DNA of 64,000 nucleotides, from contig NZ_VFMU01000001.1 in NCBI RefSeq assembly GCF_006715225.1, positions 3,596,001 to 3,660,000 on the forward strand, given 5' to 3'. The notes below the pieces were generated by a model. It was not told the DNA's origin. It ran no database searches and saw nothing but the letters and a program-made list of their open reading frames with translations. The number at the start of each line of letters is the position of its first letter. Position 1 is the first letter of the stretch. A program made the position numbers and the translations under genes. Source of the DNA: Arthrobacter sp. SLBN-112. GTDB lineage: Bacteria; Actinomycetota; Actinomycetes; Actinomycetales; Micrococcaceae. Positions 8,838 to 17,389 of the stretch are shown here, piece by piece.

Positions 8838-9488
8838 TTAGTTCTGGGAGGCTGGGTCGCCGGAGGACCCGTTGGACGTTCCGCCGCCGCCGGACACCGA
8901 ACCGGCGTGCGCGGCGATCTTGTCGAAGAAGCCGTATTCGAGGGCCTCGGTGGCGGTGAACCACTTGTCGCGGTCGTTGTCCTTGAGGATGGTTTCAACG
9001 GACTGGCCGGTCTGCTCCGCCGTCAGTTCCGCCATGACCTTCTTCATGTGCAGGATGAGCTCGGCCTGGATCTTGATGTCCGAGGCCGTGCCGCCGATGC
9101 CGCCGGAGGGCTGGTGCATCAGGACGCGGGCGTTGGGCGTGGCGTACCGCTTGCCCTTGGTACCCGAGGAAAGCAGGAACTGGCCCATGGACGCGGCAAG
9201 GCCGGTGGCAACGGTCACGACGTCATTGGGAATGAACTGCATGGTGTCGTAGATGGCCATGCCTGCGGTGACGGAGCCGCCGGGCGAGTTGATGTAGAGG
9301 TAGATGTCCTTTTCCGGGTTCTCGGCCGAAAGCAGGAGCAGCTGCGAGCAGATCGCGTTGGCGTTGTCATCACGCACCTCCGAGCCCAGCCAGATGATCC
9401 GCTCCTTGAGAAGGCGGTTGTAAATGTAGTTGTCCTGGGCTGCAGGATCGACGGTCGCCATCCGGGGGGCCTCTGAGTGCTGTGACAT
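8838..9488 (-). CDS. clpP1: ATP-dependent Clp protease proteolytic subunit ClpP1
   Basis: 216 aa. Catalytic Ser100 (TGLAASMGQ), His125 (VLMHQP) and Asp near 174 are all present. The C-terminal 25 residues are a Gly/Ser-rich tail ([16 protein letters not shown]) beyond the normal ClpP fold. It is first in the clpP1-clpP2 pair. A ClgR-like motif lies about 100 bases upstream of the start, consistent with the ClgR control of clpP known in Corynebacterium and Streptomyces. The start at MSQHSEAP precedes the usual [14 protein letters not shown] core by 21 residues. Confidence 0.94.
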   Translation of the reverse strand: MSQHSEAPRMATVDPAAQDNYIYNRLLKERIIWLGSEVRDDNANAICSQLLLLSAENPEKDIYLYINSPGGSVTAGMAIYDTMQFIPNDVVTVATGLAASMGQFLLSSGTKGKRYATPNARVLMHQPSGGIGGTASDIKIQAELILHMKKVMAELTAEQTGQSVETILKDNDRDKWFTATEALEYGFFDKIAAHAGSVSGGGGTSNGSSGDPASQN

Positions 9489-9583
9489 GTTTACTTACCT
9501 CTCACTGGTGACGGTGACATCACTGAAAATCACTACTTGGACACTAACCGGTTTCCCCGGCGTTTTGTTCGTGCACCGAGGGC

Positions 9584-9601
9584 TGTTCGCTGACGGCGCA
9601 C
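9584..9601 (-). promoter_or_regulatory. Candidate ClgR binding site upstream of clpP1
   Basis: The bases TGTTCGCTGACGGCGCAC contain CGCTGACGGCG (9588-9598), which fits the core CGCYNANRGCG of the published corynebacterial ClgR consensus (WNNWCGCYNANRGCGWWS) completely. Of the 18 consensus positions only one flanking W fails. It lies about 100 bases before the clpP1 start. The match is by eye; no ClgR gene is in the window. Confidence 0.6.
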
Positions 9602-9643
9602 GATGACCGAATTGACGCCGTGCTGCTTGAGGTCCAACGCGAA

Positions 9644-9674
9644 CGGCCCCCGAATCGAAAGGATCCAGGGGCCG
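9644..9674 (-). terminator. Hairpin terminator after tig
   Basis: CGGCCCC (9644-9650) pairs with GGGGCCG (9668-9674), 21 bases beyond the tig stop, with partial pairing inside the loop (ATC/GAT around GAAA). No strong U-run follows, so the call rests on the stem and position. Confidence 0.5.
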
Positions 9675-9694
9675 CTGCTGCGGGTGGTTAAGGA

Positions 9695-11089
9695 CTAGGC
9701 CTTGGCCTCTGCGGTGGCGTCCTCAGCCTCGACAACCTCGGCCTCGGGGGCTTCGGTTGCGTCAGTGTCGGCTGCCTCTGCAGCGGGGGCTTCCTCGCCG
9801 CCGGGGCGGACGAAGTCGCTGAGGTCAACGGTGTTGCCCTCGGCGTCGGTCACGGTGGCCTGGCCCAGGACGACGGCCAGTGCCTTGCGGCGGCGGACCT
9901 CGGAGACCATCATGGGGACCTGGCCGCTCTGGTCGATGATCTGGGCGAACTGGTTGGGGTCCATGCCGTACTGGCTGGCGGTGGTGACGATGTAGTCGAT
10001 CAGCTCGTTCTGGCTGACGTTGACTTCTTCCTTTTCGGCGATGGCGTCAAGGATGATCTCGTTCTGGAAGGCGCGGGCCGTGTTGGCGCGGACCTCTTCG
10101 CGGTGCTCCTCGGTGTCGTGCTCGCCGTCTCCGTGGCCGTTGCCCTCCTGGAAGTGGGCTTCGAGCTGCTCTTCGACCACCGAGTCCGGAACGGGAACCT
10201 CAACCATCTCAACCAGCTTGTCCAGGACCTTGTCGCGGGCCTCAACGCCCTGCTCCACGATCTTGGAGTCGGCGGACTGCTTGGCCAGGTCCTCGCGGAG
10301 TTCGGCGAGAGTGTCGAATTCGGAGGCGAGCTGGGCGAAGTCATCGTCCGCCTCGGGCAGTTCACGTTCCTTAACGGCCTTCACCACAACCTTGACCTGG
10401 GCGGCTTCGCCGGCGTGGTCGCCGCCAACCAGGGTGGTGTCGAAGATGGCGTCCTCGTCCGCGCTGAGGCCGGTCACGGCCTCGTCCATGCCCTCAAGCA
10501 TGGTGCCGGCGCCAACTTGGTAGGACAGGCCTGCAGCGGAGTCCACTTCCTCGCCGTCGATCGTGGCGGTGATGTCGATGGTGAGGAAGTCACCGTCGGC
10601 TGCGGGACGGTCCACGGACTTGAGTGTGCCGAAGCGGCCGCGCAGTTCGTCCAGGGCCTTGTCCACATCGGCTTCGGAGGATTCCGCAGCCGCAACCTGG
10701 ACCTCGATGCCGGAGTAGTCCGGGAGTTCGATCTCGGGACGGACGTCAACCTCAGCGGCGAACTTCAGGCCGCCGTCGGTGGCGGAGGGATCGGGCACCT
10801 CGGTGATCTCCACCTCGGGACGGCTCAGGGGGCGGATGCCCGACTCCTGCACGGCGGCCTGGTACCAGCCGTTGAGGCCGTCATTGATGGCCGTCTCCAG
10901 GACGTAGCCGCGGCCGACGCGCTGGTCGATGAGCTTGGCAGGAACCTTGCCCTTGCGGAACCCGGGAACCTGGATCTGCGACGCAACGGTCTTGTAGGCC
11001 GAGTCGATGCTGGGCTTCAGTTCCTCAAAGGGGACCTCAACATTGAGCTTGACCCGCGTGGGGGTGAGGTTCTCGACAGCGCTCTTCAC
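9695..11089 (-). CDS. tig: Trigger factor (ribosome-associated chaperone and peptidyl-prolyl isomerase)
   Basis: 464 aa. The ribosome-binding signature GFRKGKVP lies near residue 45. A FKBP-type PPIase domain follows ([40 protein letters not shown]), then a long helical C-terminal domain. The last ~35 residues are Ala/Glu/Asp-rich, as in other actinobacterial trigger factors. It binds nascent chains at the exit tunnel. It sits upstream of clpP1-clpP2-clpX on the same strand, the classic tig-clpP-clpX order, but a hairpin and 206 bases separate tig from clpP1. Confidence 0.96.
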   Translation of the reverse strand: MKSAVENLTPTRVKLNVEVPFEELKPSIDSAYKTVASQIQVPGFRKGKVPAKLIDQRVGRGYVLETAINDGLNGWYQAAVQESGIRPLSRPEVEITEVPDPSATDGGLKFAAEVDVRPEIELPDYSGIEVQVAAAESSEADVDKALDELRGRFGTLKSVDRPAADGDFLTIDITATIDGEEVDSAAGLSYQVGAGTMLEGMDEAVTGLSADEDAIFDTTLVGGDHAGEAAQVKVVVKAVKERELPEADDDFAQLASEFDTLAELREDLAKQSADSKIVEQGVEARDKVLDKLVEMVEVPVPDSVVEEQLEAHFQEGNGHGDGEHDTEEHREEVRANTARAFQNEIILDAIAEKEEVNVSQNELIDYIVTTASQYGMDPNQFAQIIDQSGQVPMMVSEVRRRKALAVVLGQATVTDAEGNTVDLSDFVRPGGEEAPAAEAADTDATEAPEAEVVEAEDATAEAKA

Positions 11090-11170
11090 GGTCTAAGTAC
11101 TCCTGGGTTGTGGGATTGGTTTCTGCTAACGCAATGGATCTCCAGGCCTACCGGACCTGGTCACGCAGAG

Positions 11171-11245
11171 TCGGGGTGACAGGATTTGAACCTGCGACTT
11201 CCTGCTCCCAAAGCAGGTGCTCTAGCCAAGCTGAGCTACACCCCG
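11171..11245 (-). tRNA. tRNA-Pro (anticodon UGG)
   Basis: A complete cloverleaf reads on the minus strand. The acceptor CGGGGTG pairs with CACCCCG, the D-arm is GCTC/GAGC, the anticodon stem CCTGC/GCAGG encloses the loop TTTGGGA (anticodon TGG), and the T-arm carries TTCAAAT. The discriminator is A (11171). CCA is not encoded. Length 75. Confidence 0.96.
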
Positions 11246-11376
11246 TAAGTGCACAGGCAAGTCTACGGTGATACGCGTCGCGAATGCACATTTGACACGT
11301 AGGCCATGGATTAGGTTTAGTTGTATCCGGCTTGAACAGCCAGCCCGGAGTTTCCGCGAAAAACGGATCTTCCTTC

Positions 11377-11450
11377 GGGGACGTAGCTTAATGGTAAAGC
11401 CTCAGTCTTCCAAACTGATTACGCGGGTTCGATTCCCGTCGTCCCCTCCA
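11377..11450 (+). tRNA. tRNA-Gly (anticodon UCC)
   Basis: The acceptor GGGGACG (11377-11383) pairs with CGTCCCC (11440-11446). The anticodon loop CTTCCAA gives TCC and the T-loop is TTCGATT. Discriminator T at 11447 is followed by an encoded CCA (11448-11450). A Rho-independent terminator follows 13 bases later, so this is a single-tRNA transcription unit. Confidence 0.96.
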
Positions 11451-11462
11451 TAGACAACGAAT

Positions 11463-11485
11463 GGCCCCTCCACAGAGGGGCCTTT
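11463..11485 (+). terminator. Rho-independent terminator after tRNA-Gly
   Basis: GGCCCCTC (11463-11470), loop CACA, GAGGGGCC (11475-11482), then TTTCGTGTTT. An eight-pair perfect stem with a T-rich tail. Confidence 0.85.
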
Positions 11486-11612
11486 CGTGTTTAAGCCGGA
11501 GCCGGCAAGAACCGTCGTGGGGCGCTTTGGCGGCGTCACGGCAACAATGTACGACGGCGGGCGGCGTGTCCGTGTCGAAGTGCCCCGTTTCTGCGTGGCG
11601 GAAGAGGAACGG

Positions 11613-12572
11613 CTAGTCCCGCGGCTGTTGGCAGTAGGGGCACCAGTAGAGGTTCCGCCCGGCCAGGTCGGCGATGAGCACGACGGTGCGGCACACCCTG
11701 CAGGGCAGGCCGTGCCGTTTGTAGACGAAGTGGGCATCATCCCGGCCGGGGAAGTGGGCGCTTTTGGGCGGCACCGGCGCCCCGGCTGCGGCGGCCTTGG
11801 CTGCGGTGGTGCCATCGAGGGGCCAGTATTTCGGCGGCGTGGTGATGATGCGGCCGTCCGCCACGCCGTCGCCCATGACGGCAACAATGTCGCGCCAAAG
11901 CTTCCGGACGTCGCTGTCCGGGAGTGACGCTCCGGGCAGCCAGGGGTCCAGCCGGCGGCGGAACAGGACTTCGGCGCGGTAGACGTTCCCGACGCCGGCA
12001 ATCACCTTCTGGTCCATCAGCAGGGCGGCCAGCGGCGTCTTCCGTGCCTGGACGTTGGCGGCAAAACGGCCGGCGTCGCCGCGGAGGTTCCGCAAGGGGT
12101 CAGGTCCCAGCCGCGCCAGGACGGCGCGGGATTCTGCCGCGGTGATGGTTTCGCAGGTAGTGGCCCCCCGAAGATCGGCCCAGCCGTGGCTCCCGGCGAG
12201 CCGGACCCGCACGGCCCCGACGGGCGCCGGCGGGCCCGCGTAACGCGCGCCGCCGCCGTCGTCCGCGTCAGCGAAATCCTCCTGCTCGCCGACCCGCCGT
12301 GGCGCACCAATGCTGGAGGCCCCGCTGAAGGTGCTGTCACCGCCGAAGCTCCAGGCACCGTACAGGCCCAGGTGGACGTGCAGCACCAACGTGTTGTCGA
12401 AGTGCAGGAACAGGTGCTTTCCGTGCGCCTCGGCGGCGAGCAGGGTATGCCCGTCCAGCAGCGCCGCTCCCCCGCTGAACCTGCCCTGGGGGCTGGAAAC
12501 AGCAAGCGTGTGACCGGCGAAGACGTCGCCGAACTGGCGCGCGAGCCTGCGGACGGAATGGCCCTCAGGCAC
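11613..12572 (-). CDS. Fpg/Nei-family DNA glycosylase, endonuclease VIII (Nei2) type
   Basis: 319 aa base-excision repair enzyme. The start is GTG at 12572, giving MPEGHSVRR: catalytic Pro2 and Glu3 with the PEGHS variant seen in actinobacterial Nei proteins. The helix-two-turn-helix is in KVIAGVGNVYRAEVLF. The C-terminal zinc finger is CRVC, 16 residues, CPYC. The N-terminal domain carries an acidic/Gly/Ser-rich insertion of about 35-40 residues (around residues 78-115), so the protein exceeds the family's usual ~260-290 aa. The start codon shares one base with the rpiB stop (TAGTG), pointing to translational coupling. Confidence 0.9.
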   Translation of the reverse strand: MPEGHSVRRLARQFGDVFAGHTLAVSSPQGRFSGGAALLDGHTLLAAEAHGKHLFLHFDNTLVLHVHLGLYGAWSFGGDSTFSGASSIGAPRRVGEQEDFADADDGGGARYAGPPAPVGAVRVRLAGSHGWADLRGATTCETITAAESRAVLARLGPDPLRNLRGDAGRFAANVQARKTPLAALLMDQKVIAGVGNVYRAEVLFRRRLDPWLPGASLPDSDVRKLWRDIVAVMGDGVADGRIITTPPKYWPLDGTTAAKAAAAGAPVPPKSAHFPGRDDAHFVYKRHGLPCRVCRTVVLIADLAGRNLYWCPYCQQPRD

Positions 12573-13066
12573 TACTCGATGACCTCGCCGGTTGCCTCGT
12601 AGGCCGCAATCTTGCCGATCCTGCGCACGTGGCGCTCGTCATTGCTGAACGGCTCGGACAGGAACGCCTCGATCAGTTCCGTGGCTTCCTCCACCGTGTG
12701 CTGGCGTCCGCCGACAGCCACGACGTTGGCGTCGTTGTGCTCGCGGGCCAGGGTGGCGGTGGAAAGGTTCCACGCGAGGGCTGCGCGGACGCCCTTGACC
12801 TTATTGGCTGCGATCTGCTCACCGTTGCCCGAACCGCCCAATACGATGCCGAGGGCGTGGACGCCCGCCTGCTGGTCCGCAACCACAGCGAGGGCAGCGT
12901 TGATGCAGAAGGAAGGGTAGTCGTCCTGGGCGTCGTACACCTTGGGCCCGTGGTCCACCACCTCGTATCCCTTGCCGGTCAGGTGGGACACCAGGTGGGC
13001 GCTGAGCTCCATGCCTGCGTGGTCGGTGGCGATGTGGACCCGCGGGAAGGCAGGGGAAGAAGTCAC
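12572..13066 (-). CDS. rpiB: Ribose-5-phosphate isomerase B
   Basis: 164 aa; interconverts ribose 5-phosphate and ribulose 5-phosphate in the pentose phosphate pathway. It shows HIATDHAGMEL near the start, GGSGNGEQIAANK (the mycobacterial-type active site with Ser and Glu as base instead of Cys), AREHNDANVVAVGGR and ERHVRRI near the end. GTG at 13066 is preferred because family proteins begin a few residues before the first strand; an ATG at 13126 would add 20 residues rich in Pro/Gly. It overlaps the glycosylase gene by one base. Ribosome-binding site weak. Confidence 0.9.
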   Translation of the reverse strand: MTSSPAFPRVHIATDHAGMELSAHLVSHLTGKGYEVVDHGPKVYDAQDDYPSFCINAALAVVADQQAGVHALGIVLGGSGNGEQIAANKVKGVRAALAWNLSTATLAREHNDANVVAVGGRQHTVEEATELIEAFLSEPFSNDERHVRRIGKIAAYEATGEVIE

Positions 13067-13153
13067 GTGCAAAGTCCGTTCGGTTGTGGGAGCTGGCGGC
13101 CCGCCGTGTGGAGGCCGGAACGACACCGATAAGGATACTAGGAGCGGCCCCGG

Positions 13154-14173
13154 TCAGGACTCCGGACGCCCTGCGGCGGGTGGAGTGTTCCCGCCGCCGC
13201 GGGCCCTGGCGGCTACCCGGGTGAGGACTTCGGCCAGCCGTGCGGCGGAGTCCTGGCTGCCGCCGCTGACGGCCAGGCGCTGGCCGTCAGTCTTGCTCAC
13301 GACGACGGCGGGGCCGCTGCTGACCAGCATGGCGGCGGTCCCGCGGTGGTGGCGGTAGCCCCACCCGCCATAGTCAGCGGCCCGCACTTCCGCGGCGCTG
13401 GCATCCGAAATGGCGCCGGCGGGCACATCCATGACGGGGACTACCCCCGCCAGCAGGACCTTCAGCCCGCGCCGGTCGGCCCGGATCCGGGCGAAGAGGA
13501 ACGCGGCCCCGACGAGGGCCAGGACCACCAGCAGGATTCCCAGCCACGGCACCGCCAAAGCGATGAGGGCCGCCGGGAAGAGAGAGGCGATGGCGATCAT
13601 GACAAAGACCGAACTCCTGGCGTGGACCCAGAGCCGGATACTGTCCCTGGCAAGGTCGGGGTCCAGTTCCCTGGTGATGGCGGCCTGCAGCGCCCGGTCG
13701 TCGTCCGGCGACCATTGCCGGTCGGCTTTGTAGACCATGGCCATGGCGACGCCCAGCGACACGGCCGCGCCGCTGCCGAGGGCGAGGACGGTCATGTCCA
13801 CCCGCGACTGCCGGGCATCGGCCAGCCCGGTCTGCCCGATGAGGCCCGCCGCAAGGGCAGAGGTAATGAACAGGCTCAGGAACAGCCCGGCCCCCATCAT
13901 GATCCTGCGCATCATCACCGGCCTGCCCAGCGGGACGGCCTGCAGCAGGACCAACCAGCCTGCGACGACAATCAGTGCGGCGCCGACCCCCACGTAGGCG
14001 CCGAAGGGCGCGAAGTTGGCACCGCCGTCGTCCGTCCACCGGATGGCGAGCGGCTCCGGAAGCTCCGGGCGCAGCAACGACGCGCAGTAGACGAAGGCGG
14101 CGGCCAGGACGAGGGGGAACCCGACGGCGAAGCGCAGGGCCTTCGTATCCACCGAATCCAGCAGCTTTCCCAT
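13154..14173 (-). CDS. DUF1648-type multi-span membrane protein
   Basis: 339 aa with about six hydrophobic segments (residues ~14-36, 58-78, 93-114, 127-148, 185-230 as two) and a soluble C-terminal half ending in a Pro/Ala/Gly tail. The early segment LPEPLAIRWTDDGGANFAPFGAYVG resembles the DUF1648 pattern (low-temperature-requirement/SdpI-like membrane proteins), and the C-terminal region (GWGYRHHRGTAAMLVSSGPAVVV) may sense or bind something outside the membrane. Function unknown. It is transcribed divergently from pepN across about 160 bases. Confidence 0.65.
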   Translation of the reverse strand: MGKLLDSVDTKALRFAVGFPLVLAAAFVYCASLLRPELPEPLAIRWTDDGGANFAPFGAYVGVGAALIVVAGWLVLLQAVPLGRPVMMRRIMMGAGLFLSLFITSALAAGLIGQTGLADARQSRVDMTVLALGSGAAVSLGVAMAMVYKADRQWSPDDDRALQAAITRELDPDLARDSIRLWVHARSSVFVMIAIASLFPAALIALAVPWLGILLVVLALVGAAFLFARIRADRRGLKVLLAGVVPVMDVPAGAISDASAAEVRAADYGGWGYRHHRGTAAMLVSSGPAVVVSKTDGQRLAVSGGSQDSAARLAEVLTRVAARARGGGNTPPAAGRPES

Positions 14174-14336
14174 GTATTTAACGCTACCCCTGCGGCCGCC
14201 CGGCCAACCGCCCTAAGGGCAACGGAGGCGGCTGTGAGCTGCGCAACTTGCCAAGGATCCCAAGGATGGAAGAATGCATCACAGTGCCGGAACCGGGACC
14301 ACCGGCCGGCAGCCGAACTTTTCTGGAGGCCCTCCT

Positions 14337-16919
14337 TTGCCAGGTATGAACCTGACGCGCGCCGAAGCCCGTGAGCGCGCCGAACTGATCACCGTCGAGT
14401 CCTACGATGTCAGCCTGGACCTGACCCGCGGCGGAGAGGTCTTTGGCAGTACCACCACTGTGAGATTCACGGCATCGCCGGGTGCAGCCAGCTTCATCGA
14501 TGCAGTGACCCGGGCCGTGCACAGCGTCACCCTGAACGGCCGCAGCCTTGACCCCGCCACAGTGTCCGATGGCGTCCGGATCCAGCTTTCCGGCCTGGCG
14601 GAGCACAACGAGCTGACCGTGGTGGCCGACATGCCCTACATGAACACCGGCGAAGGCCTGCACCGGTTCGTGGACCCGGTGGACAACGAGGTCTACCTGT
14701 ACACCCAGTTCGAAGTTCCCGACTCGCGCCGGATGTTCGCCGTCTTCGAGCAGCCGGACCTGAAGGCAACGTTCGCCTTCACCGTCACGGCGCCCTCCCA
14801 CTGGGACGTTGTCTCCAACTCCCGCACCCCCGAACCCGTGCAGGCCGCTCCCGCGGAGGACGGGACGGCCCGGTCCGTGTGGACGTTCGCGCCGACGCCC
14901 CGCCTGTCCTCCTACGTCACGGCCCTGGTCGCCGGTCCGTACCAGTCCGTCCGCAGCGAGGTCACCAGCTCGGACGGCCGCATCATCCCGCTCGGCGTCT
15001 TCGCGCGGAAGTCCCTGATGCAGTACCTGGATGCGGAGAACATCTTCGAACTCACGCGGCAGGGCTTCGGGTTCTTCGAGGAACAGTTCGGCTGCCCCTA
15101 CCCCTTCGAAAAGTACGACCAGCTGTTCGTGCCGGAATTCAATGCCGGCGCGATGGAGAACGCCGGGGCGGTGACCATCCTGGAAGGCTACGTTTTCCGC
15201 AGCAAGGTCACCGGCGCCCAGATCGAGCGCCGCGCCATCACCGTGCTCCACGAACTGGCACACATGTGGTTCGGCGACCTGGTGACCATGCGGTGGTGGA
15301 ACGACCTGTGGCTCAACGAGTCCTTCGCCGAGTACATGTCCCACCTGGCAGCGGTGGAAGCCACCTCCTTCACCAGCGCCTGGACCACCTTTGCCTCCGT
15401 GGAGAAGTCCTGGGCCTACCGCCAGGACCAGCTGCCCACCACGCACCCGATCTTCGCCGAGATCAACGACCTGCAGGACGTTGAGGTTAACTTCGACGGC
15501 ATCACCTACGCCAAGGGCGCCTCGGTGCTCCGGCAGCTGGTGGCCTGGGTTGGCCCCGAACAGTTCATGGCCGGCGTCCGCGAATACTTCGCCAAACACT
15601 CCTGGCAGAACACAGAACTCCGCGACCTGCTGGTGGAGCTGGAGAAAGCCAGCGGCCGGGACCTGGAGGACTGGGGCCGGCAGTGGCTGGAAACGGCGGG
15701 CGTGAACACGCTGAGCCCGGAGCTGGACGTGGAGCCCGACGGCAAGCTGCGGTCCTTCGCGATCCTGCAGTCCGCGGTGCCCGAGTGGCCCACCATCCGC
15801 CCGCACCGCCTGGCCGTGGGCTTCTACAACCTGGACAGCGGCGGCAAGCTCACCCGGGTGCACCGCGAGGAGTTGGATGTCGACGGCGAACGCACCGAAG
15901 TGCCGGCGCTTGCCGGCCGAGTCCAGCCGGACCTCATCCTCATCAATGACGACGACCTGGCGTACGCCAAGGTGCGCCTTGATGCGAAGTCCCTGGCCAC
16001 CGCCACCGCCCACCTGAAAGATTTCGGCGACAGCCTGCCCCGGACCCTGGTGTGGAACTCCGCATGGGACGCCGCCCGTGACGGCGAGACTGCTGCACGG
16101 AAGTACGTGGAGCTGATCCTGTCCAACGTCGCCGCGGAAACGGACTCCTCGGTGATCCTGGTCCAGCTGCGCCAGCTGGCCACCACCCTCAACTTCTATG
16201 TGGCCGAAGAACACCGCGAAGCCACTGCGGTTGCCGCCGTGGACCGGCTGTGGGACCTGGCTTCGGAGGTTCCCGGCGGGTCCGACGCCCAGCTGCAGTT
16301 CATCAAGTCCTTCGCGCTGCTGGCGCGCAGCGCGTCCCAGCTGGACCAGGTGGCCGGCCTCCTGGACGGGTCGGTAGTCCTGGACGGGCTGGCCGTGGAC
16401 CAGGACCTGCGGTGGGAACTCGTGGCGTCCCTGGTGGCCGGCGGCCGGATGGGACAGGAAGGCATCGACGCCGAACTGGCACGGGACAACACCTCCAGCG
16501 GACAGAATGCGGCGGCGCTGGCCAAGGCGGCCATCCCCACCCCGGAGGCGAAGGCCGCGGCCTGGGAGTCCATCGTGGTCAAGGGAGAGCTGTCCAACGC
16601 GCTGCAGGGATCGGCGGTAACGGGCTTCATGCGCGTGCTGGACCGCACGCTGCTGGAACCGTACTCGGAAAAGTACTTCGCGGCCGTGCCGGCCATCGTG
16701 GCAACCCGGACCCACGCACTCGCCCAGCAGATCGTCGTCGGCCTCTATCCGGCGCTGCTGACCACGCAGGCCACCATCGACCGGACGGACGGATTCCTGG
16801 CGTCGCTGCCGGCGGAAAGCGCCGCGCTGCGGCGGATGATGCTGGAGAACCGCGACGGCGTTGCGCGCGCCCTGCGTGCCCGGGCCGCCGATGTTATCCA
16901 GGACGGCAGTCCCCAGTGA
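14337..16919 (+). CDS. pepN: Aminopeptidase N (M1 family zinc metallopeptidase)
   Basis: 860 aa; removes N-terminal residues from peptides in the cytosol. The substrate-recognition motif GAMENAG is near residue 270; zinc ligands are H305-E-L-A-H309 and Glu328 (NESFAEY). A helical C-terminal domain of about 400 residues follows, the actinobacterial M1 length. I place the start at TTG 14337 (MPGMNLTR) because GGAGG ends 7 bases before it; the ATG at 14346 has no comparable site. The next gene starts inside the pepN stop (GTGA), so OsmC is translationally coupled. Confidence 0.93.
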   Translation: MPGMNLTRAEARERAELITVESYDVSLDLTRGGEVFGSTTTVRFTASPGAASFIDAVTRAVHSVTLNGRSLDPATVSDGVRIQLSGLAEHNELTVVADMPYMNTGEGLHRFVDPVDNEVYLYTQFEVPDSRRMFAVFEQPDLKATFAFTVTAPSHWDVVSNSRTPEPVQAAPAEDGTARSVWTFAPTPRLSSYVTALVAGPYQSVRSEVTSSDGRIIPLGVFARKSLMQYLDAENIFELTRQGFGFFEEQFGCPYPFEKYDQLFVPEFNAGAMENAGAVTILEGYVFRSKVTGAQIERRAITVLHELAHMWFGDLVTMRWWNDLWLNESFAEYMSHLAAVEATSFTSAWTTFASVEKSWAYRQDQLPTTHPIFAEINDLQDVEVNFDGITYAKGASVLRQLVAWVGPEQFMAGVREYFAKHSWQNTELRDLLVELEKASGRDLEDWGRQWLETAGVNTLSPELDVEPDGKLRSFAILQSAVPEWPTIRPHRLAVGFYNLDSGGKLTRVHREELDVDGERTEVPALAGRVQPDLILINDDDLAYAKVRLDAKSLATATAHLKDFGDSLPRTLVWNSAWDAARDGETAARKYVELILSNVAAETDSSVILVQLRQLATTLNFYVAEEHREATAVAAVDRLWDLASEVPGGSDAQLQFIKSFALLARSASQLDQVAGLLDGSVVLDGLAVDQDLRWELVASLVAGGRMGQEGIDAELARDNTSSGQNAAALAKAAIPTPEAKAAAWESIVVKGELSNALQGSAVTGFMRVLDRTLLEPYSEKYFAAVPAIVATRTHALAQQIVVGLYPALLTTQATIDRTDGFLASLPAESAALRRMMLENRDGVARALRARAADVIQDGSPQ

Positions 16920-17389
16920 GCCTTGATGAGCACCGGTATGCGCTGACAGTCCAGTGGACAGGCAACCGGGGTGACGGCACCTCGTCCTATCGGGCCTATT
17001 CCCGGGACCACGACGTGCTCATTCCGGGCCTGCCGGTCCTTAAGGGCTCGGCGGACCCGACATTCCACGGGGACCGGGAACGCTACAACCCCGAGCAGCT
17101 CCTGCTGGCTGCGCTGGCGCAGTGCCACATGCTGTCCTATCTGCATGTGGCCGTGAAGCACGGCGTGGTAGTCACCGATTACCGGGACGAGGCAACCGGG
17201 CTGATGCGGCTGAACCGGGACGGCAGCGGCCAGTTCGAGCGGGTGGTGCTGCATCCGCACGTGACGGTGGCCGATCCCGGGCAGGCCGGCCTGGCGGCGT
17301 CCCTGCACCACGAGGCGAACCAAGTCTGCTTCATCGCGCGCAGCGTGAATTTCCCGGTGGAGCACCAACCGGTGACGGTGGCGGCTTAG
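16916..17389 (+). CDS. OsmC/Ohr-family peroxidase-like protein
   Basis: 157 aa, GTG start overlapping the pepN stop by four bases. The OsmC fold is readable, with two Cys: one in LAQCHMLSYL and one in NQVCFIARS near the C-terminus. That is the pair expected for thiol-dependent reduction of organic hydroperoxides. It resembles the broader OsmC family rather than canonical Ohr. The 3' end overlaps the convergent epimerase gene by four bases (17386-17389), leaving no room for a terminator. Confidence 0.8.
   Translation: MSLDEHRYALTVQWTGNRGDGTSSYRAYSRDHDVLIPGLPVLKGSADPTFHGDRERYNPEQLLLAALAQCHMLSYLHVAVKHGVVVTDYRDEATGLMRLNRDGSGQFERVVLHPHVTVADPGQAGLAASLHHEANQVCFIARSVNFPVEHQPVTVAA

Noticed and set aside
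11402..12001. Alternative minus-strand reading beside the Nei gene
   Set aside because: Overlaps tRNA-Gly and the glycosylase in another frame; Ser/Thr/Pro-rich shadow.
13346..14374. A 342-codon plus-strand reading across the DUF1648-type gene
   Set aside because: His/Pro/Gly-rich composition typical of antisense; the minus-strand gene shows six hydrophobic helices.
14184..16715. An 843-codon minus-strand open reading across pepN
   Set aside because: Antisense shadow of pepN, which shows GAMENAG and HELAH with correct spacing.
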